Source: Bacteroidota bacterium
GTDB taxonomy: Bacteria > Bacteroidota > Bacteroidia > Flavobacteriales > Weeksellaceae
DNA: 11,772 nt
Assembly: GCA_023433225.1 (NCBI GenBank)
Contig: JAEZDQ010000080.1
Span: 1-11,772 of the forward strand
Direction: 5' to 3'
In this document: positions 5,599-11,184 of the stretch, in pieces
Layout: each line of letters starts with the position of its first letter
How positions within the stretch are numbered: the first letter of the stretch is position 1
Position numbers and translations under genes: made by a program
Notes under the pieces: model-generated
Seen by the model: only the letters and a program-made list of their open reading frames with translations
Databases searched by the model: none
Told to the model about the DNA's origin: nothing

Positions 5599-6636
5599 TT
5601 ATTGGTTATTAATTGCTGATTTTGTCTGCATTTTCCAACTATAAAATGCGCGTGTGTGTGTGTGCGAAGTGGAATTTGCAGAATTATTTTTGTTTAACTT
5701 ATTGATTGATTGGTTTTTATCAGCTTTTTTCTGCTTGTTTTTTTTAGTGGAATTTGCAGAATTTTTCCAGTCATTAAATTTCGCTTCGATTTGTTCCTTT
5801 ATTTCGCTTTTTAGGTTTGGAATTTTCGCCATTATCCGTTCGTATTTTTTCCGCTGATAATTGAACTTATCTCGATTTTTATCGTTTAGATACGCCGTCC
5901 AGCTGTCAGTGTTTGTGAGTTCTTTTAATTCCCTTTTTTCCTTGATTGTCAAACCTTTTTTTGTTTCGGGTTTTCCTACGAACAAAGTGAAATTTAAGTC
6001 GCTCACAATGCGTTTCTGAAAGTCATCATAAACCCTGCTGTTGAGCAAATCCAATGCAGTCAGGTTTAGAAATTTTCTTTCTTTTGATTTAATTTCAAAG
6101 CGGAATGTATTTGGGTGGACTTCATCGGTTTTTAACCTCTCTATTGCGTCCAAACCTTTGGCGTATGCTTTTATTTGCTTGTGTGCCGTGCTGTCCGTAA
6201 TTAAGCTAAAATCCGCCTTATTTCGCTTGTAGGGTTTCCGCTTCCAATACTTAATTGAGTTTACAACTTCCTTAACATCTGTTTGCGGAATTACGTTCAC
6301 TCCGAACTCTATTCCGATTATTTGAAATTCGGCTAAATCCTGAATTCTTAAATCATTGAAGATTTTGTTTAGTGTACGTATGCAGTCGGACGGTGCGAAG
6401 TCGTTTCCGTTATGTCCATTGTTAAAAATAAAATGCGGTTGAATAGACAAGTCAGCGAATGCGTATCCGATAAATTCAGAATTCTGATACAAAGGTTTAA
6501 ATCGAAATTTTATTCGGTCAGTCAACTTAAAACATTCCCAACCCTGAATAGGATAGTCAGGCACAAGTTCCAGACCTCGCAAGTTCAGGATTTCCGATTG
6601 TGAGAAAGTGCGTATTCTTAGAAAATCAATCATCAT
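5599..6636 (-). CDS. Putative replication initiation protein (Rep_trans/G2P-like layout)
   Basis: The protein is 345 residues long from ATG 6636 (ATG 6633 is equally possible). The start MMIDFLRIRTF matches the typical opening of gene II/RstA and Rep_trans initiators (M-I-D-x-L-x-x-R). A longer reading from 6756 would overlap the upstream gene by over 100 bp and is less likely. Further supporting patterns are IIGIEFGVNV (about 106-115), KQIKAYAKGLDA (about 153-164, compare R/K-IYDKG) and FRFEIKSKERKFL (about 178-190), in the order seen in rolling-circle initiators. No clear His-x-His metal motif is visible in the domain, so the catalytic type is uncertain. The C-terminal 90 residues are Lys/Asn/Ser-rich and hold two NSANST copies and a HTHT run encoded by a GT microsatellite. 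The ATGATGATTGA junction with the preceding gene implies coupling. Confidence 0.6.
   Translation of the reverse strand: MMIDFLRIRTFSQSEILNLRGLELVPDYPIQGWECFKLTDRIKFRFKPLYQNSEFIGYAFADLSIQPHFIFNNGHNGNDFAPSDCIRTLNKIFNDLRIQDLAEFQIIGIEFGVNVIPQTDVKEVVNSIKYWKRKPYKRNKADFSLITDSTAHKQIKAYAKGLDAIERLKTDEVHPNTFRFEIKSKERKFLNLTALDLLNSRVYDDFQKRIVSDLNFTLFVGKPETKKGLTIKEKRELKELTNTDSWTAYLNDKNRDKFNYQRKKYERIMAKIPNLKSEIKEQIEAKFNDWKNSANSTKKNKQKKADKNQSINKLNKNNSANSTSHTHTRAFYSWKMQTKSAINNQ
5652..5664. repeat. GT dinucleotide run in the rep 3' end
   Basis: Thirteen bases of alternating GT encode the HTHT stretch near the Rep C-terminus. Slippage here would alter only about the last 20 residues, so any phase-variation effect would be limited to the tail. 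Confidence 0.6.
5668..5763. repeat. Two 18-bp direct repeats in the rep 3' end (candidate iterons)
   Basis: agtggaatttgcagaatt occurs exactly at 5668-5685 and 5746-5763, 78 bp apart. Both copies encode NSANST in frame. They are either a simple in-frame coding duplication in a low-complexity tail or two iteron-like binding sites near the end of the initiator gene, a known place for satellite and plasmid origins. With only two copies, the origin reading is weak. Confidence 0.55.
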
Positions 6637-6958
6637 TTCCGAATAGTTTAAATTGATTTCTTGACTTCGATACAACTTCTTTGATGATTGTAGGATTGGC
6701 GGAAAGATAGGCGGCCATTCGGTTTGTATGCTTGCATTTTGCGTTAAAAACCTCAACTAATTGTCCGCTATCTTCAAGTTGGCGTTTGTACCACGTTGCG
6801 TTTTTCTGCGGAATTCCCAGCGTTTCACACGCCATCGTGCAAGTGACGGTGTTTTCATTTAAAAACTCCCTGAAACGTCTTAATTGTGCCTGAAAATAAG
6901 TATCTTTGCCGTGCAAATCTCCCTTTGCGGTTAGGCTTTGAAATTCTCCCTTTTTCAT
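6626..6958 (-). CDS. Helix-turn-helix protein of the element operon (110 aa)
   Basis: The segment FREFLNENTVTCTMACETLGIPQKNATWYKRQLEDSGQLVEV (about 29-69) has the form of a (winged) helix-turn-helix: helix, LGIPQKN turn, then the recognition helix NATWYKRQLE. A basic wing (NAKCKHTNRMAAYLSANP) follows. Similar short proteins with the IPQKN-x-x-x-YK pattern are frequent in Bacteroidota mobile elements, usually annotated hypothetical. A DNA-binding role in replication or regulation is likely. It starts 9 bp after the HTH_17 gene and its stop overlaps the rep start (ATGATGATTGA), so the three are co-expressed. It shows no enzyme motif. Confidence 0.8.
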   Translation of the reverse strand: MKKGEFQSLTAKGDLHGKDTYFQAQLRRFREFLNENTVTCTMACETLGIPQKNATWYKRQLEDSGQLVEVFNAKCKHTNRMAAYLSANPTIIKEVVSKSRNQFKLFGNDD

Positions 6959-6967
6959 CGCCTTTTT

Positions 6968-7231
6968 TTATTTCAGGTTTTTGACTGCATTCATTACTTC
7001 TGCTCGATTGAAGTACACACGCCCTCCGATTCCTTTAGGATTTAAGATGCCTTTTTTTGACCATCTCCAAATTGTCGACTGATTTACGCCGAACATTTCG
7101 GAAACTTCTCTTCTACCAACCAACGTATTTGGTTCGGCTATTTCCTGCTCTTTTGCTGAAAGTTCCTGAACTGCTTTTTTGATTTCTGCCAGTTCTCTTG
7201 AAATTTGCTCAAATGGATTAATTACTTGCAT
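6968..7231 (-). CDS. HTH_17/AlpA-like DNA-binding protein, probable excisionase or regulator
   Basis: The protein of 87 residues has a short helical N-terminus (FEQISRELAEIKKAVQELSAKEQE, probable coiled coil) and a C-terminal MerR-like HTH_17 domain. That domain reads LVGRREVSEMFGVNQSTIWRWSKKGIL followed by the wing GIGGRVYFNRAEVMNAVK. This family includes excisionases and AlpA-type activators that control excision in prophages and satellites. It is the first gene of the leftward operon that carries rep, 20-30 bp behind a consensus promoter, with a palindrome upstream that it might bind. Whether it acts as Xis, activator or both cannot be read from the sequence. Confidence 0.88.
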   Translation of the reverse strand: MQVINPFEQISRELAEIKKAVQELSAKEQEIAEPNTLVGRREVSEMFGVNQSTIWRWSKKGILNPKGIGGRVYFNRAEVMNAVKNLK

Positions 7232-7256
7232 AACTTTTTATTTAGATTTAACTCCG

Positions 7257-7264
7257 CAAAGTTA
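7257..7264 (-). promoter_or_regulatory. Candidate promoter of the rep operon
   Basis: On the minus strand TAACTTTG matches TAnnTTTG exactly, 25 bp before the HTH_17 start. The -33 TTG is absent at the ideal distance, which suits a promoter that needs an activator. It would drive all genes from the HTH_17 protein to the terminators at 4095-4122 and 3988-4016. Confidence 0.6.
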
Positions 7265-7304
7265 TTTGCAAGTGATTTAAATAGCTATTAATCAGTCAGT
7301 TATA

Positions 7305-7319
7305 CCAGTATAATACTGG
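7305..7319. promoter_or_regulatory. 15-bp palindrome, candidate operator of the rep operon
   Basis: ccagtataatactgg has perfect 7-bp arms around one central base. It lies 41 bp upstream of the -7 box on the transcribed strand, between the stop of the 260-residue gene and the HTH_17 gene. A second shorter palindrome, aatagctatt (7280-7289), lies nearer the -33 position. There is no T-run, so an operator is more likely than a terminator. Confidence 0.55.
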
Positions 7320-7327
7320 AATACTTT

Positions 7328-8110
7328 TTAAGTAGTTGATTTTGAATTGGAAATTAATTTTGTGAAAAACTCGGAATTGTTAGAATTTCGTAATTTGTTG
7401 ATGATTTCCGAGCGTGCTTCTACCTTTTTAAGGTCTTTGTCTCCATTGTAAATGGTAGCTGAAAAATAAGGCTGAAAGTTAAAATTTACCTTTAAATCTT
7501 TTTTTATCTGTCTGCTTAATTCTGTTTGACTCTTAAATAGTTTGCCATTGTAGAACCAGTTCAAAGTTTTTTTATCTAATTCTGTTTTGGCTTCCTCAAA
7601 ATAAAGTTTGCCGTCCGCCATTAATTGATAAAGAATTTCAAAGGCACTTGCATTTTCAGACTGAACTCTTGAATTCAAAAAGTCCTCAAATTTGATTAAT
7701 TCAATAACGGCAAGTCTTTTTGTATAATAACTTAAAATATCAATATCATCTCTTATCAGGATATTCTCTTTTGTTCCTGATTTAAGATTGTCATAAATTC
7801 TTTTAGCTTTTGGGTCTTTTAATCCCTTGTCAATAAACTTTTCCTTGTAAGTGGCACGAACTGCCATTTCATCTGCGAACGGTTCTCTTAGGCTCTCATT
7901 ATACGCTTCTTTCAAGTCCTCAAATTTATTGTAAGTTATGCCGTAATAAGGACGCTCGCTGAGTAAGTTTAATACCAGGTGTTCCCTAACCGCTTTAATT
8001 TTAGGGTTATTTTTTCGCTCCCAGATGATGAATTCCTGAACAATTGATTCAGGGTTATTTTTTATTTCTTCTTCGCTGTAACGGCTTAAAAATTCTTTGT
8101 ACTCTCTCAT
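7328..8110 (-). CDS. Hypothetical protein (260 aa) between integrase and excisionase genes
   Basis: Not recognised with confidence. It is soluble, charged and predicted mostly helical. Visible features are an acidic N-terminus (KEFLSRYSEEEIKNNPESIVQEF), a central helical stretch (RLAVIELIKFEDFLNSRVQSENASAFEILYQLMADGKLYF) and a C-terminal part with LSRQIKKDLKVNFNFQPYFSATI followed by basic and Ser/Asn-rich residues. The late pattern (L-x-x-LMADG, then a KKDL-x-V-x-F-x-x-Y segment and R/K-rich helix) faintly recalls the C-terminus of RteC-type regulators of Bacteroides elements, but this is only a visual impression. It starts 12 bp after the integrase stop and is probably co-transcribed with it, so a regulator of integration or lysogeny is a reasonable guess. 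Confidence 0.78.
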   Translation of the reverse strand: MREYKEFLSRYSEEEIKNNPESIVQEFIIWERKNNPKIKAVREHLVLNLLSERPYYGITYNKFEDLKEAYNESLREPFADEMAVRATYKEKFIDKGLKDPKAKRIYDNLKSGTKENILIRDDIDILSYYTKRLAVIELIKFEDFLNSRVQSENASAFEILYQLMADGKLYFEEAKTELDKKTLNWFYNGKLFKSQTELSRQIKKDLKVNFNFQPYFSATIYNGDKDLKKVEARSEIINKLRNSNNSEFFTKLISNSKSTT

Positions 8111-8122
8111 TTGTTTAGGTTT

Positions 8123-9541
8123 TTAATTATCTGTTCCAGTCTTTCCGCCTTTTAAAACTTTCAGACCTGATTTATAATTTTGCTTATTTAATTTGTTGGT
8201 TTGTTTTACGATTTCGTCAATATCCTGTGATTGTGATTTGTTTACATAGGTTTCCAGTTCGGCGTCCGATTTGTGACCTGTCACTTGTCTTATCCAGCTG
8301 TTTGGTATCTTGCCATACATTTGAGTTGCGTAACCTCTCCGCATTGTGTGTGTGCCGATTAAATCGCATTTTGGATACATACCGATAACGCTTCGCCGTA
8401 CTGTTTCACCGTCTACTTCCATTGCTACTGATTTACTCCCTTTGATTATTTGAGTAATTCCAGCAAGGCGACAAACTTCTTTTATTTCTCTATTTAGTTT
8501 TACATCATCATTCTGCTTGTAGTCGGTTTTTGGGTCGCCGTATTTTGATATTAAGTACTTTACCCTATCTGTTTTTGGCACTTGTTGAAGCGAATCGGTT
8601 TTCTGTGAATAGAACTCCCAGTACTCCGTGCCTTTGTCAGATACTTTTAGATTTTCATCTGTGAGTTGGTTATAGTCTGAATAACGAACGCCTACTTCAT
8701 TGCCGAATAGAATTACTTTTTTAGCGTTCAATAATTCATCAGGAACATTTGTAAAGTCAATTTTGATTAATTCCTCACTCGTTAGTGTAATGATTATTTT
8801 GTTTTTCTTTTCGTTTTGAAGTGTGGGTAAGCGGAAAGTATTATAAGTTTTTGATACTTTGATAATGTTTTGTTCATCGTTACTGTATGCGTAATGGACG
8901 GCACGGCGAACTCTTTTGATAAATGAAATAGTTGTACTTCTGCTGTATTTTTTTTCAATAGTTGCCCAGTTCATAAAACTATCTGCAAATTTGGCATTGA
9001 CTTCTTTGGTTTTTAGGTTCGGGTTGAATTCCTCAATTAATTCTCTTAGTACGTTAAATTTACTGCTTTCGTGCTTATTGCCTAAATACTTTACATCTCT
9101 TATCGTGCTTATTGCAGTAGTGACGAGGTTTAAATGTTTTTTTCTCTCTTTCTTTTTTCGCTTTTTTTCTTCAATCTCTTTAAGTCTTTCAGCTTCTGCG
9201 CTGATTTCATCAGGACTTTCTAAAATCTTTGTGAACTCTTTAATTTCATCTTTTAACCAATCATTAGTGATGGGTTCGCCGTCATTGCTTTTTCTGATAC
9301 ATTCTTTTTCTAAATGCTCAACGAGTTTTTCTAAAACTTTTTCTTTTTGCTCTTTGGCTTCTGCGTTTCTGATAATAGATAAATCATTCCATTTTCTATG
9401 CTTTCCATCGGGATTAAACCAAAATTCTTTTTTTGATTTAATTGGTGTCGATACTCTCAATCGTTGTTTGTTGTGAGAAAGTTCAATCCAAAGATTGCTG
9501 ATTTTGTTGTCAGACCTGTATCTAAACGTTACATTTGCCAT
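8123..9541 (-). CDS. Tyrosine recombinase/integrase of the element
   Basis: This site-specific recombinase inserts and (with an accessory factor) excises the element at tRNA-Gln. From ATG 9541 it has 472 residues. The N-terminal arm-binding domain is ANVTFRYRSDNKISNLWIEL to KKEFWFNPDGK. A Lys/Glu-rich coiled coil (about 110-135) and a SAM-like core-binding domain (about 140-240) come next. The catalytic domain has Arg about 286 (GNEVGVRYSD), Lys about 314 (YSQKTDS), His and Arg about 398 and 401 (GTHTMRRGYATQM), His about 423 (VTGHKSD) and the nucleophile Tyr about 432 (LETYVNKS), so all catalytic residues are present. A start at 9619 would place the 21-bp arm repeat inside the gene and adds residues with no family match, so 9541 is preferred. 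The arm repeat lies in its leader, which allows self-repression. Confidence 0.95.
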   Translation of the reverse strand: MANVTFRYRSDNKISNLWIELSHNKQRLRVSTPIKSKKEFWFNPDGKHRKWNDLSIIRNAEAKEQKEKVLEKLVEHLEKECIRKSNDGEPITNDWLKDEIKEFTKILESPDEISAEAERLKEIEEKKRKKKERKKHLNLVTTAISTIRDVKYLGNKHESSKFNVLRELIEEFNPNLKTKEVNAKFADSFMNWATIEKKYSRSTTISFIKRVRRAVHYAYSNDEQNIIKVSKTYNTFRLPTLQNEKKNKIIITLTSEELIKIDFTNVPDELLNAKKVILFGNEVGVRYSDYNQLTDENLKVSDKGTEYWEFYSQKTDSLQQVPKTDRVKYLISKYGDPKTDYKQNDDVKLNREIKEVCRLAGITQIIKGSKSVAMEVDGETVRRSVIGMYPKCDLIGTHTMRRGYATQMYGKIPNSWIRQVTGHKSDAELETYVNKSQSQDIDEIVKQTNKLNKQNYKSGLKVLKGGKTGTDN

Positions 9542-9557
9542 AATTTGCCAATTTAAA

Positions 9558-9578
9558 TTTGTGACGGTTTTTGTGACG
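9558..9578. repeat. Right copy of 21-bp repeat, candidate integrase arm site
   Basis: Bases 9558-9578 are identical to 3938-3958, with the gtgacggttttt unit followed by a second gtgacg. It lies 115 bp inside attR, in the leader of the integrase gene. In the excised circle the two copies would flank the attachment core in the same orientation. Confidence 0.7.
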
Positions 9579-9593
9579 AAATTACAAAAACCT

Positions 9594-9610
9594 TTGCAAT
9601 TTGTTGCAAT
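9594..9610. repeat. ttgcaat direct repeat near attR
   Basis: ttgcaat occurs at 9594-9600 and 9604-9610, 10 bp apart (one helical turn), between the right arm repeat and attR. In-phase short direct repeats here fit an excisionase or host-factor site, but they are short and AT-rich, so chance is possible. Confidence 0.35.
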
Positions 9611-9693
9611 GTTTAGCAAATAAGTTTTAATCTAAATATCTATAAATGATGCAAATAACGTTTTATTCAATTTCGCTTAATTCTATGTTTCAT

Positions 9694-9710
9694 TCCCTGT
9701 GGGTCTACTT
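9694..9710. repeat. attR core (17-bp direct repeat)
   Basis: This is an exact copy of the 3' end of tRNA-Gln (3856-3872) with no tRNA body in front of it. It marks the right end of the element and the start of host DNA. Confidence 0.9.
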
Positions 9711-9718
9711 GGCTAAAT

Positions 9719-9754
9719 AAGCAATCTCCTGAAATTCAGTTGGTTGCTTTTTTT
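9719..9754 (+). terminator. Probable original tRNA-Gln terminator, displaced by the element
   Basis: AAGCAATC (9719-9726) pairs with GGTTGCTT (9742-9749) with an inner ctga/tcag stem, and a T-run follows (9748-9754). It begins 8 bp after attR, the same relation to the core as the element's terminator at 3879-3918. This suggests it served tRNA-Gln before integration. Confidence 0.75.
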
Positions 9755-10111
9755 ATCTCATTTTTTATCCTCAGGGCAGATAGAGGGTGGGTTGTTGATA
9801 AGTCTTTAAATATTAAATGAATTTCAATTTGACAAATATTTAATTCTTCTAACCTTGATTCTGCAAGGAGATACGAATATTTTTGTTTCTAATTAAGTAT
9901 AGGAAACTTATCTTTCAACAGGAGTAAACCTAAGCCAACACATTCAACAGACAAAAATAAAAAGTTCAAAAATTTTGACATACCCCTGCTCTCTTAGATT
10001 TTGAGAATTTTTACAATATGGTAATATTGTTGATTACTAAATTTTGTTCTGTTGTTCTCAATCAGGTGATAATCGTGTGTTTATTATCTTCAACACTTAA
10101 AATTACATATT

Positions 10112-10288
10112 ATGAGACAAACTGTACAAAAGTTTGAATCTATTTTTTCAGAAATATACCCTATATTCTTATTTACTGTTTATAATCATTGTAGCCAAGA
10201 ACTTCAACAAAAATTCCCTGATAACTCAACAAGGTATCTTCTGATATTTTTCTCAATACTTCCAAAATTCTTTCGTAATTTACAATGA
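10112..10288 (+). CDS. Possible small protein (58 aa), doubtful
   Basis: The ORF opens with ATG and runs MRQTVQKFESIFSEIYPIFLF to LLIFFSILPKFFRNLQ, rich in Phe, Ile and Leu, with a hydrophobic C-terminal segment (about 43-54) that could insert in a membrane. It has no family I recognise. A promoter-like pair lies about 110 bp upstream, and the stop codon sits inside a perfect 12-bp hairpin (10278-10305). Against it are the AT-rich surroundings, where ORFs of this length arise by chance, and the lack of a clear ribosome binding site. Confidence 0.25.
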   Translation: MRQTVQKFESIFSEIYPIFLFTVYNHCSQELQQKFPDNSTRYLLIFFSILPKFFRNLQ

Positions 10289-10305
10289 AGTTGTTCATTG
10301 TAAAT
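10278..10305. repeat. Perfect 12-bp hairpin (4-nt loop)
   Basis: atttacaatgaa (10278-10289) pairs exactly with ttcattgtaaat (10294-10305) around gttg. It overlaps the stop of the 58-codon ORF and is followed by gttttg. It is a transcript-end hairpin candidate on the + strand or an operator for an unknown regulator. Confidence 0.6.
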
Positions 10306-10530
10306 GTTTTGTGGTTAAATCAATTTACCGATTATCAATAGGATGAACAGCTTTTTTTTAAATTCATAATGCACAACGGGTTTTTCATTAAATATTTTTA
10401 TTATAATACCCAATCAAAAGACAGGCCTGAATCGGATGAAGTTTTTCAAAATCTTCTACCATAGATTTAACGTTTTATAATCGCGGAATTAAGTTTAAAA
10501 CCTTAAATTTATCTGTTTAAAATTTGTCCG

Positions 10531-11181
10531 ATGATTTTACGTTCGATGCTATTCTTAACGTACATTTTGTATGGCTGCAATGAACAGAAAGGGCAATGGT
10601 CTGAATCTGAAAAAACAAATAAAATGCAAATTGAAAATATAGAAAAAGCAACTTTCGGCGGAGGTTGTTTCTGGTGTGTGGAAGCGGTTTTTGATCAATT
10701 AAAAGGTGTCCACAGCGTAACTTCCGGCTATGCGGGCGGACATACCGAAAACCCTACTTACAAACAGGTTTGCGAAGGCACAACCGGCCATGCGGAAGTT
10801 ATTCAGGTGGAATTTGATCCGGAAGTCATTTCATTCGATGAACTCCTCGAAGTATTCTGGACGGTGCATGACCCGACTCAGCTCAACCGCCAAGGAAATG
10901 ACATCGGGACACAATACCGTTCCATCATTTTGTATGAAAATGAAGCACAAAAATCCACAGCGGAAAATTCCATCCGGGCTTTTGAAGCATCGGCGATGTA
11001 TGAAGGAAATTTCACCACGGAACTGGTTCCGCTGGAAAAGTTCTATACAGCTGAGGATTATCACCAGAATTATTACGAAAACAATTCGGAAACCAATCCG
11101 TATTGCTCAGTCGTCGTCAAGCCTAAAATCGATAAGTTCTACGATAAATTTTACGACAAACTCAAACCGGAGTATCAGTAA
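10531..11181 (+). CDS. msrA: Peptide methionine sulfoxide reductase A, probably lipoprotein form
   Basis: MsrA reduces methionine-S-sulfoxide in proteins using thioredoxin-type electron donors. The catalytic motif GGGCFWCVEAVF has the reactive Cys at residue 46. Other family marks are SGYAGGHTENPTY, TGHAEVIQVEFDP, FWTVHDPTQLNRQGNDIGTQYRSIIL and the substrate-binding tail, with possible resolving cysteines at 81 and 192. The reading from 10531 adds a hydrophobic stretch ending LYGC at residue 16, which resembles a lipobox (Tyr at -2 is unusual) and would place the enzyme in the periplasm. An internal ATG at 10624 would give a plain cytosolic MsrA that begins 14 residues before the active Cys. 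A TAAAATTTG promoter-like box at 10518-10526 sits so close to 10531 that the internal start remains possible. It converges with accA, leaving 3 bp. Confidence 0.93.
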   Translation: MILRSMLFLTYILYGCNEQKGQWSESEKTNKMQIENIEKATFGGGCFWCVEAVFDQLKGVHSVTSGYAGGHTENPTYKQVCEGTTGHAEVIQVEFDPEVISFDELLEVFWTVHDPTQLNRQGNDIGTQYRSIILYENEAQKSTAENSIRAFEASAMYEGNFTTELVPLEKFYTAEDYHQNYYENNSETNPYCSVVVKPKIDKFYDKFYDKLKPEYQ

Positions 11182-11184
11182 AAT

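Larger units (their letters stand above)
3856..9710. mobile_element. 5.84-kb integrative element in tRNA-Gln, phage-satellite-like
   Basis: The element is bounded by a 17-bp exact direct repeat (3856-3872 and 9694-9710). It holds a tyrosine recombinase next to the right end and a one-direction gene set on the minus strand. In order these are integrase, unknown 260 aa, HTH_17 protein, HTH protein, putative Rep, unknown 201 aa, DUF5681 protein, and two paralogous small proteins. One element unit is 5838 bp. No relaxase, type IV secretion, capsid, portal or large terminase gene is seen, so it must rely on a helper for transfer. The integrase, AlpA-like, Rep and TerS-like layout resembles phage-inducible chromosomal islands. 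A mobilisable element using the Rep protein as a relaxase, or a decayed prophage, are alternatives. The ends and integrase are seen directly, and the satellite label is inference. Confidence 0.88.
9755..10530. other. AT-rich stretch without a recognisable gene
   Basis: Apart from the doubtful 58-codon ORF at 10112-10288 and its hairpin, no coding region is supported here. The DNA is clearly more AT-rich than msrA or guaA. A promoter-like pair, TTG at 9975-9977 and TAGATTTTG at 9995-10003 (17-bp spacer, one extra T in the box), precedes the small ORF. A 31-codon ORF at 10369-10464 is too short and composition-driven to call. A small RNA or remnant of a lost gene is possible. Confidence 0.5.

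Noticed and set aside
5652..5664. His-x-His (HUH) motif in Rep from the HTHT run
   Set aside because: It lies in the low-complexity C-terminal tail outside the putative catalytic domain and comes from a GT dinucleotide run.
6637..6756. Extended Rep start at 6756
   Set aside because: It would overlap the upstream HTH gene by about 130 bp, while MMIDFLRIRT at 6636/6633 matches the family start and gives a coupled ATG/stop junction.
8916..9476. 186-codon open frame on the + strand opposite the integrase
   Set aside because: Its Ser/Leu/Phe-rich composition mirrors the Lys/Glu-rich antisense strand, and the integrase on the minus strand has all catalytic residues. It is a shadow frame.
9542..9619. 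Extended integrase N-terminus from ATG 9619
   Set aside because: The extra 26 residues overlap the 21-bp arm repeat and the probable leader, while the ATG at 9541 opens directly on the arm-binding domain.
10369..10464. 31-codon ORF in the AT-rich stretch
   Set aside because: It is too short, with no ribosome binding site, promoter or family match.
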